From assembly GCA_017520365.1 (NCBI GenBank), contig JAFXFQ010000165.1, positions 1-6,095 of the forward strand: DNA of 6,095 nt. Reading direction: 5' to 3'. The stretch is from Clostridia bacterium. Its GTDB lineage: Bacteria > Bacillota > Clostridia > Oscillospirales > CAG-272. The notes under the pieces were generated by a model. It did no database searches, was not told where the DNA came from, and saw only the letters and a program-made list of their open reading frames with translations. The position numbers and the translations under genes are program-made. Positions 1 through 4,395 of the stretch are shown in pieces (within the stretch, counting starts at the first letter, position 1; each line of letters begins with the position of its first letter).

Positions 1-61
1 AAATCGGAGTTTGAAGAATAGGAGATACGGTCGCTTTTTTGAAAAAAAGCTCCGCAAAAAA

Positions 62-116
62 CTTTAAGAAGTCTTTGAATAAGAGAGCTTTACTCTCTTA
101 TTCAAAGACCTTAAAG
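62..116. repeat. Long perfect hairpin at the centre of the repeat cluster
   Basis: Positions 71-87 and 93-109 are exact reverse complements (17 bp) around a 5-base loop, CTTTA. After a 2-base bulge on the left side (AA, 69-70), the stem continues for 7 bp, pairing CTTTAAG (62-68) with CTTAAAG (110-116). Neither strand has a T-run directly after the stem, so it does not look like a standard rho-independent terminator. A competing 7-bp hairpin, AAAGCCC (113-119) with GGGCTTT (123-129), overlaps its right foot. It marks the point where repeat units A and C meet head to head. Its function is unknown. Confidence 0.8.
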
Positions 117-201
117 CCCTACGGGCTTTCCTTCAAAGAAGAAACGTCCCTTCCTGCTCAAACTACGTTTTAAATATTCCTTTTTTAAGGTTTTTTGGAG
201 T

Positions 202-230
202 GCAGAACCTTTTTTCAAAAAAGGTTTTGC
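202..230. repeat. A/T-rich hairpin inside repeat unit B
   Basis: GCAGAACCTTTTT (202-214) pairs with AAAAAGGTTTTGC (218-230) around a 3-base loop (TCA), with one G-T wobble near the base. A shorter counterpart, GCTTTTT (33-39) with AAAAAGC (44-50), occupies the matching place in copy A. The corresponding segment in copy C (about 125-145) has lost most of the pairing. The conserved position in two of three copies suggests the hairpin is part of the repeat unit and not chance. The stem has few G-C pairs and no separate T-tract, so I do not call it a terminator. Confidence 0.55.
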
Positions 231-279
231 ATAGTTCCTCCTTCAAACTACGATTTGTCGGGCTGTTAGGATTCAGAAC

Positions 280-309
280 AAAAAATTCCACCCCGAAACG
301 GGGTGGAAT
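280..309 (-). terminator. Rho-independent terminator of the lipoprotein transcript
   Basis: Read on the minus strand, an 11-bp perfect stem with a GC-rich core (299-309 paired with 285-295, loop TTT) is followed at once by a T-run from the A's at 280-285. It starts about 13 bases after the TAA stop of the solute-binding protein gene, the usual place for an intrinsic terminator. On the plus strand the stem is followed two bases later by a run of five T's (312-316), so it could also stop transcription arriving from the left. Confidence 0.93.
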
Positions 310-322
310 AATTTTTGCTTTA

Positions 323-1855
323 TTACTTAGCAACCTGTGTGTCAAGCTTCAGAACGTCTGCGTAGAAGTCTGTAAGTGCCTTCTGCATTGTAACAGACTT
401 ACTTCTGTATACAGAAGAAGCAGAGTTGGGAGCCTTGAACATTTCCTTACAGTTGTTACCGATCTCACGAAGATTGTCAACACCCATCATATCACAGAAG
501 ATGTAGTGAATGTTGTTACGGATAAGGTCGAGCATTGCCTTGTCCTGCTCGGAGTTAAGTCTCTGTCCCTTAAGCATTGTCTCGTAGTAAGCGGGAAGAA
601 CGAGCTGGTTGGAAGCTGCTGCCATAAACTCAAGGATGGCACCTGTTCTGTCAGGGCTTGCTGTGGAAACATCCTGTCTGTATGTAGAAGGAATAGCAAA
701 GAGGGAAGCGTTAGAGTCGATTGTGGAGATGTAATTAGCCTGGTTCTCGTCTCTCTTGGGAAGGGGAATTACACCGTATTCGTCTTCCATGTTACGGAAC
801 TCGCCTGTGATGTTGGCAGTACCTGTGCAGAAGAGGGAGTGGCTGCTTGCGAAGAAGGAACGGTAGTACTGGTGGATCTCCATACCGTCGGGAACGTTTG
901 CGTCAACGCCCAGATCTACGTAATCCTTAACGTACTTGGAATCCTTGTATACGTCGTTGATCTTCTTAGCAAGGTCATAGTTAGCATCGCTGTAGTATGC
1001 GAGAGTATATGTGCCGTCGTCGTTCTTTGTTACAAGCTCAACGCCGCAGGCAAATGCAACATCAAGGCCGGAACGGTCACCTGTGTTTACGCCGTAAACG
1101 TCGGTGATGTCAACTGTACCGCTACCGTCAACGTCTGTGGAAACGCTTGTAACTGCTGCGAGGTAGTTATCAAGAGTCCACTTACCGCTGTTAACAAGGT
1201 CGTAGAAATTACCGATCTTTTCCTCAAGACCGTAGTCCTCAACGATCTGCTTGTTGAAGAAGAGAAGGCTGCCCCACTCAAGCTTGTTCATGGAGATATC
1301 GTTGATGGTGATGTAAAGCTTGTTGTTTACAGTGAGCTCGTTAAGAGCAGAGGGGCTCCAGTATTCCTTGGTAAGGTCAACGTTGGGAAGAGTGCTCATG
1401 TCGCCGAGAAGGTTCTCAACGATGCAAGCGCCCATCTTGTAGCCCCAACCGTAGATAACGTCATAGGAATAGTCGCCTGCCATAGCAAACTTGGAGAGAA
1501 TGGAAGCGGGCTCTTCTGCCTGTGCGCTCTCGATACGCTGTGTGATCTTTACGTTGTACTTTTCCTCGGTAGCAAGGTTACGCTTGTAAACTGCGTCCTC
1601 AACTGTAAGACCTGTGAGAGTCTCAGCATCGAGGTAGTTACCGCCGTAGTAGTCCTTATTACCGGCAAGCTGCTGGAGGAAGAGGAACGTGAAGTCTTCG
1701 CCCTTGTAGTCTGCAGAGATGAAGTTACCTGTGATACCTACGCCCGAGGAAGGAGGACGTGTATCCTCGCCTGCACCGGAAGATGCGCAGGATGCAAGGA
1801 CAGGGAGGCAGATAAGCACTGCGAGCAACAAGGAAATGAGTTTCAGGGATTTCAT
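323..1855 (-). CDS. Extracellular solute-binding lipoprotein (probable ABC sugar transporter component)
   Basis: This 510-residue protein begins with a lipoprotein signal: a basic start, a hydrophobic stretch (about 5-20) and the lipobox L20-A21-S22-C23. It should therefore be lipid-anchored at Cys23 on the outer face of the membrane. A Ser/Gly/Pro-rich linker follows. The body has features of family 1 extracellular solute-binding proteins: YDVIYG near 131-136, a WSPSA segment near 166-170, a WTLDNYL segment near 226-232 and YGVIPLPKRDE near 360-370. Residues 241-252 fit an EF-hand or dockerin-like calcium loop, with Asp241, Asp243, Ser245, Thr247, Asp249 and Asp252 at ligand positions, as in many clostridial binding proteins. 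The ATG is supported by AGGAG (minus strand, 1865-1869) nine bases upstream. The gene starts 44 bases after the gpsA stop, with no clear terminator between, so co-transcription is likely. It contains no TTA, CTA or TCA codon, which suggests strong codon selection and high expression. No permease or ATPase gene is visible, and the ligand cannot be told from sequence; a carbohydrate is the usual one. Confidence 0.9.
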   Translation of the reverse strand: MKSLKLISLLLAVLICLPVLASCASSGAGEDTRPPSSGVGITGNFISADYKGEDFTFLFLQQLAGNKDYYGGNYLDAETLTGLTVEDAVYKRNLATEEKYNVKITQRIESAQAEEPASILSKFAMAGDYSYDVIYGWGYKMGACIVENLLGDMSTLPNVDLTKEYWSPSALNELTVNNKLYITINDISMNKLEWGSLLFFNKQIVEDYGLEEKIGNFYDLVNSGKWTLDNYLAAVTSVSTDVDGSGTVDITDVYGVNTGDRSGLDVAFACGVELVTKNDDGTYTLAYYSDANYDLAKKINDVYKDSKYVKDYVDLGVDANVPDGMEIHQYYRSFFASSHSLFCTGTANITGEFRNMEDEYGVIPLPKRDENQANYISTIDSNASLFAIPSTYRQDVSTASPDRTGAILEFMAAASNQLVLPAYYETMLKGQRLNSEQDKAMLDLIRNNIHYIFCDMMGVDNLREIGNNCKEMFKAPNSASSVYRSKSVTMQKALTDFYADVLKLDTQVAK

Positions 1856-1899
1856 TTGTGTTGTCTCCTTTTTTATAATAAAATTTTAAAAAAACAAAA

Positions 1900-2907
1900 T
1901 CAGTCCAACTCGCTCTTCATGGGTCTGTCCATAAGAGCGCGGATGGCATCGTCAGTTTTGACTCCGACCTTGACGATATCGTAAACAGCCTTGATAAGGG
2001 GCATTTCAACGTCATATTTTTCGCAAAGAGCCATGGCGGCATCAAGTGCATAATAGCCCTCAACTACCATTCCCACCTTTTTGGAGGCCTCCTCATAGGT
2101 CATACCCTCGCCGATATACTGACCACAGGTGTTGTTGCGGCTGTGGCGGGAGGTGCAGGTAACAATAAGGTCGCCAATGCCTGCAAGACCGGAGAAGGTC
2201 CGTCTCTTACAGCCCATAGCAAGGCCCATTCTTGTCATTTCTGCGATTCCGCGGGTGATAAGCATTGCAATGGTGTTGTCACCGTAACCCATACCGCGGG
2301 CGATACCTGCGGCAAGAGCAACAACATTTTTGAGGGCGCCGCAAATCTCCACTCCCTTGATGTCTGTGTTTGTGTATACTCTCATGCAAGAGTTAACAAA
2401 AAGACGGCCTACCTCATAGGCGCATTCCTCGTCCTTGCAGGCGGATACGATAGAGGTGGGAACGTTTTGTGCTACCTCCTCCGCATGGGTGGGACCCGAA
2501 AGAGTAACGAGTCGAAGAGGAAATGTAACGCCGTTCTTTCGCAGCTCGTCCTCTATGATCTCTGTCATAGTAAAGAGTGTGCCGCATTCCATACCCTTTG
2601 CAACGTCTATGATAATGTGCTTTTCACTCACATAAGGAGCACTTGACCTTGCTGTTGCTCTTATAAATGCAGAGGCAACGGCAAATATGATATAGTCACC
2701 GCCCTCATATGCGCGGGAAATATCGGTGGTATACTCAATTTCTTTGGGGAGAGCTATGCCGGGGAGATTCTTGTGCATATTGTTTTCCCTCAGATACTCT
2801 ATTTCTGAGGGAAGTGCAGACCAGACAATGACATCATTGCCGTTTTCTGCCAGAAGCTTTGCCAGGGCTATACCCCATGTGCCTCCTCCAAGTATTGCGG
2901 TTTTCAT
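1900..2907 (-). CDS. gpsA: Glycerol-3-phosphate dehydrogenase [NAD(P)+]
   Basis: This cytoplasmic enzyme reduces dihydroxyacetone phosphate to sn-glycerol 3-phosphate, the backbone precursor of phospholipids and of glycerol-phosphate wall polymers. The 335-residue product has the expected family length. It opens with the nucleotide-binding motif GGGTWG (7-12). It also has VAKGME with Lys104, SGPTHAEE (138-144), GALKNV with the conserved catalytic Lys193, NT at 211-212, LAGIGDL (241-247), CTSRHSRN (251-258) and VEG (282-284). I chose the ATG at 2907 because the Rossmann motif begins six residues later, as in the family. An upstream in-frame start at 3009 would add 34 residues unlike any GpsA and would lie outside the likely transcript. 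The ribosome site is modest: AAGGA at 2919-2923, 11 bases upstream. It is the first gene of a leftward unit that continues into the lipoprotein gene. In many Firmicutes gpsA follows der and plsY, but neither is here. No catalytic residue seems to be missing. Confidence 0.96.
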   Translation of the reverse strand: MKTAILGGGTWGIALAKLLAENGNDVIVWSALPSEIEYLRENNMHKNLPGIALPKEIEYTTDISRAYEGGDYIIFAVASAFIRATARSSAPYVSEKHIIIDVAKGMECGTLFTMTEIIEDELRKNGVTFPLRLVTLSGPTHAEEVAQNVPTSIVSACKDEECAYEVGRLFVNSCMRVYTNTDIKGVEICGALKNVVALAAGIARGMGYGDNTIAMLITRGIAEMTRMGLAMGCKRRTFSGLAGIGDLIVTCTSRHSRNNTCGQYIGEGMTYEEASKKVGMVVEGYYALDAAMALCEKYDVEMPLIKAVYDIVKVGVKTDDAIRALMDRPMKSELD

Positions 2908-2980
2908 ATCAGTATCGATCCTTAAAATATTGTAATGGCCGGTACCCAACGGAAAAAAAGATACCTGCTTATTCTTTATT

Positions 2981-3009
2981 ATAATAACACACAAGATTCT
3001 AAAAATCAA
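2981..3009 (-). promoter_or_regulatory. Probable sigma-A promoter for gpsA
   Basis: On the minus strand, TTGATT (3009-3004) and TATTAT (2986-2981) are separated by 17 bases. That is a good spacing, with 4/6 and 5/6 matches to the vegetative consensus. The transcript would begin near 2974, leaving a leader of about 65 bases before the gpsA ATG. A weaker alternative lies upstream: TTGTTT (3055-3050) and TATTAT (3031-3026) with an 18-base spacer. The region is A/T-rich, so chance matches are likely and either promoter needs transcript data. Confidence 0.55.
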
Positions 3010-3079
3010 TAGTTAGATTCATAATATAATACAAATATCTGCCCAAAGAAAACAAAATGCGACAGCTCATCACGATAAC

Positions 3080-3109
3080 TTGACAAAGTAAAGTGTAATA
3101 TGATAAAAT
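3080..3109 (+). promoter_or_regulatory. Probable sigma-A promoter for the glycosidase pair
   Basis: A perfect -35 hexamer TTGACA (3080-3085) is followed after 18 bases by TAAAAT (3104-3109), a 5/6 match to the -10 consensus. Transcription should start around 3115-3118. This gives a leader of about 32-35 bases to the ATG at 3150 and leaves too little room for ribosome binding at the in-frame ATG at 3123. The promoter faces away from the gpsA promoter. About 70 bases separate the two -35 boxes, and I found no clear operator palindrome or catabolite-repression (cre) box there. Confidence 0.7.
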
Positions 3110-3139
3110 ATAATGATTAAATATGACACTACTTGCAAT

Positions 3140-3144
3140 GAGGA
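3140..3144 (+). promoter_or_regulatory. Ribosome binding site that sets the start of the NAGPA-domain gene
   Basis: GAGGA lies five bases before the ATG at 3150. The alternative in-frame starts at 3123 and 3138 lack a comparable purine-rich block at the right distance, so this site supports the shorter, 405-residue reading. Confidence 0.75.
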
Positions 3145-3149
3145 TAAAA

Positions 3150-4367
3150 ATGCCCGCTACAGAATTCGAAATAAGGAGCGCTGACCGGCTTTCGGAGGAG
3201 AATTCCGCCGAAATAAGGCAGCCAAAAAAGAAAAATAACCGAAAGAATAAAAGGATGAAGACCCCCGTTAAGGTGCTTGCCGTTGTTATGTCCGTGGTGG
3301 CAGTCCTTGGAGGGCTGTATGCCTTCGTGGTGTACAGTAATATTCCATTCATCAAGTATTGGAGAACTATCTGGATAGAGACGGCAATGACAACAAAAAG
3401 CCATACCTGGCTTGCCGAGTACTTTTTTCCTAAGGATATGATAGATGAGGTCATGTCCGCCCAACAGCCCCTGGCAGACGTGATAGGCGGCGAAGAACAC
3501 CTTATCGGAGTCGATAAAAACGAACATACAGACCCGATCTGGGGAGACGGCACAAAATACCCGACTACAAGTCCTGCGGTTGACGATATTCTCGGTCAGA
3601 AATATCTTGTTGTGGGAGAAAAGGACTACGCAGGTAATACGGTGATCATAAATGACATTGAAGAGGGTATTGTGGTATCTGAAATAGTCGGCAACGGTTA
3701 TCGGGGGGAGATAATGCTTGTGGATGATCCCTCAAGAGTGTTTCTCGGAATGACTCAATACCCGGGCGACACAGGTATGAGAATACTTGATATGATGGAC
3801 CATTACGGTGCCGTTGCGGCAGTAAACGCCAGCGGCTTTCAGGATCCCGATGAGAACGGAAACGGCGGCGAGGTCGTCGGTATGTCTGTTTCAGAGGGAC
3901 AGTATTGGGGTAGCTATGCAAGGTATTACAGCAGTATGGTGCTTACCACCGAGGATAAGCTGGTGGTTGGCAATATTCAAAATTGGAACAGCTACGGCAA
4001 TATAAGAGACGGCATCCAGTTTTCCCCGGTTCTTATAGCGAACGGTGAAAAGCTAGTCAATGAAAGCTCGGGATACGGCATTCAGCCGAGAACGGCAATA
4101 GGTCAAAGGGATGACGGCGTTATCGTGTTTATCGTCATAGACGGTAGAGATCCTCTAAACGGCATACTCGGATGCACCGTCGGAGACCTGGCAGATGAGC
4201 TTCTCAAATATGATGTTATAAATGCATCAAGCTGTGATGGCGGTGCCACAACAGCGCTCGCCTATGAGGATAGACTTTTGAACAACAACTGTTCATGGAA
4301 CCCGGAAATCGGAAGGCTTCTGCCAAACGCGTTTATGGTAAGGTCTAAGGCAGATGCCGAAGACTGA
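3150..4367 (+). CDS. Membrane-anchored phosphodiester glycosidase (NAGPA) domain protein
   Basis: The 405-residue protein starts with a polar region of about 25 residues and a Lys/Arg-rich block (26-41). One transmembrane helix follows (about 39-62), and the rest should lie outside the cell (type II topology). The C-terminal part, about 180-400, matches the NAGPA family (phosphodiester glycosidase, related to the mammalian enzyme that uncovers mannose 6-phosphate). Its landmarks are VNASGF (225-230), a GNGG loop (237-240), FSPVLIANG (291-299), PRTAIG (313-318), DGR (331-333), CDGGATTAL (362-370) and PNAFMV (392-397). Family members are thought to hydrolyse sugar-phosphodiester bonds; many bacterial ones are labelled exopolysaccharide biosynthesis proteins, and their substrates are mostly unknown. 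The region from 65 to 180 is a linker or extra domain that I do not recognise. The gene follows its own promoter, and the alpha-galactosidase begins 28 bases after its stop, so the two are probably co-transcribed. Family assignment is firm; the role in glycan trimming is inference. Confidence 0.87.
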   Translation: MPATEFEIRSADRLSEENSAEIRQPKKKNNRKNKRMKTPVKVLAVVMSVVAVLGGLYAFVVYSNIPFIKYWRTIWIETAMTTKSHTWLAEYFFPKDMIDEVMSAQQPLADVIGGEEHLIGVDKNEHTDPIWGDGTKYPTTSPAVDDILGQKYLVVGEKDYAGNTVIINDIEEGIVVSEIVGNGYRGEIMLVDDPSRVFLGMTQYPGDTGMRILDMMDHYGAVAAVNASGFQDPDENGNGGEVVGMSVSEGQYWGSYARYYSSMVLTTEDKLVVGNIQNWNSYGNIRDGIQFSPVLIANGEKLVNESSGYGIQPRTAIGQRDDGVIVFIVIDGRDPLNGILGCTVGDLADELLKYDVINASSCDGGATTALAYEDRLLNNNCSWNPEIGRLLPNAFMVRSKADAED

Positions 4368-4384
4368 AAGGCAAAAGCCTAAAT

Positions 4385-4391
4385 AAGGAGG
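4385..4391 (+). promoter_or_regulatory. Strong Shine-Dalgarno of the alpha-galactosidase gene
   Basis: AAGGAGG, a full match to the anti-Shine-Dalgarno core, ends four bases before the ATG at 4396. It sits in the 28-base gap after the upstream stop codon, so the second gene has its own efficient ribosome entry site within the shared transcript. Confidence 0.85.
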
Positions 4392-4395
4392 AAAT

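Larger units (their letters stand above)
1..256. repeat. Cluster of three related, partly palindromic intergenic repeat units
   Basis: I see three diverged copies of one unit. Copy A lies at about 1-87 on the plus strand and is possibly cut by the window start. Copy C lies at about 171-93 on the minus strand. Copy B lies at about 256-179 on the minus strand. Read in its own orientation, each copy begins with a block like AAATCGNAGTTTGA. A variable stretch containing a purine-rich AGGAG-like block follows, then a core like CTTTTTTGAAAAAAG, and then a TTTAAG or CTTAAA block. A and C face each other and form a large imperfect inverted repeat centred near 90. B and C are direct copies about 86 bp apart, shown by the shared 10-mer TCAAACTACG at 158-167 and 243-252. 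No coding product is convincing here. The cluster lies beyond the lipoprotein terminator. It resembles REP/BIME-type or short non-autonomous repeats, but I recognise no named family. Confidence 0.7.

Noticed and set aside
1..256. CRISPR array
   Set aside because: The repeats are diverged, partly inverted and A/T-rich, with no uniform spacers and no cas genes.
163..345. 60-residue minus-strand frame
   Set aside because: It overlaps the end of the lipoprotein gene, runs through its terminator and into repeat copies B and C, and has no separate promoter. It is best read as chance coding of the repeat.
200..1984. 594-residue plus-strand open frame
   Set aside because: It runs antisense to the solute-binding lipoprotein in exact codon register. 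It is rich in Cys and Val as expected from reversed GCA, ACA and AAC codons, has no ribosome site, starts inside the repeat hairpin and resembles no protein family. The opposite strand has a signal peptide, ribosome site and terminator.
2143..2646. 167-residue plus-strand frame inside gpsA
   Set aside because: It is antisense to conserved GpsA motifs, has no ribosome site and no family features.
2908..3009. 34-residue N-terminal extension of GpsA
   Set aside because: It would cover the likely promoter and leader, and GpsA proteins begin a few residues before the GGGTWG motif.
3109..3114. Perfect TATAAT hexamer upstream of the NAGPA gene
   Set aside because: It lies 23 bases after TTGACA, outside the working spacer range. 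TAAAAT at 3104-3109 with an 18-base spacer fits better.
2999..3553. Minus-strand frames (2999-3553 and 3129-3527) over the promoter region and start of the NAGPA gene
   Set aside because: They oppose the predicted rightward promoter and the membrane helix of the NAGPA protein. Their hydrophobic stretches are reversed helix and A/T-rich sequence.
4369..4380. Small hairpin AGGC-AAAA-GCCT between the NAGPA and galactosidase genes
   Set aside because: It has only four base pairs and no T-tract, so it is too weak to end transcription. It does not argue against an operon.
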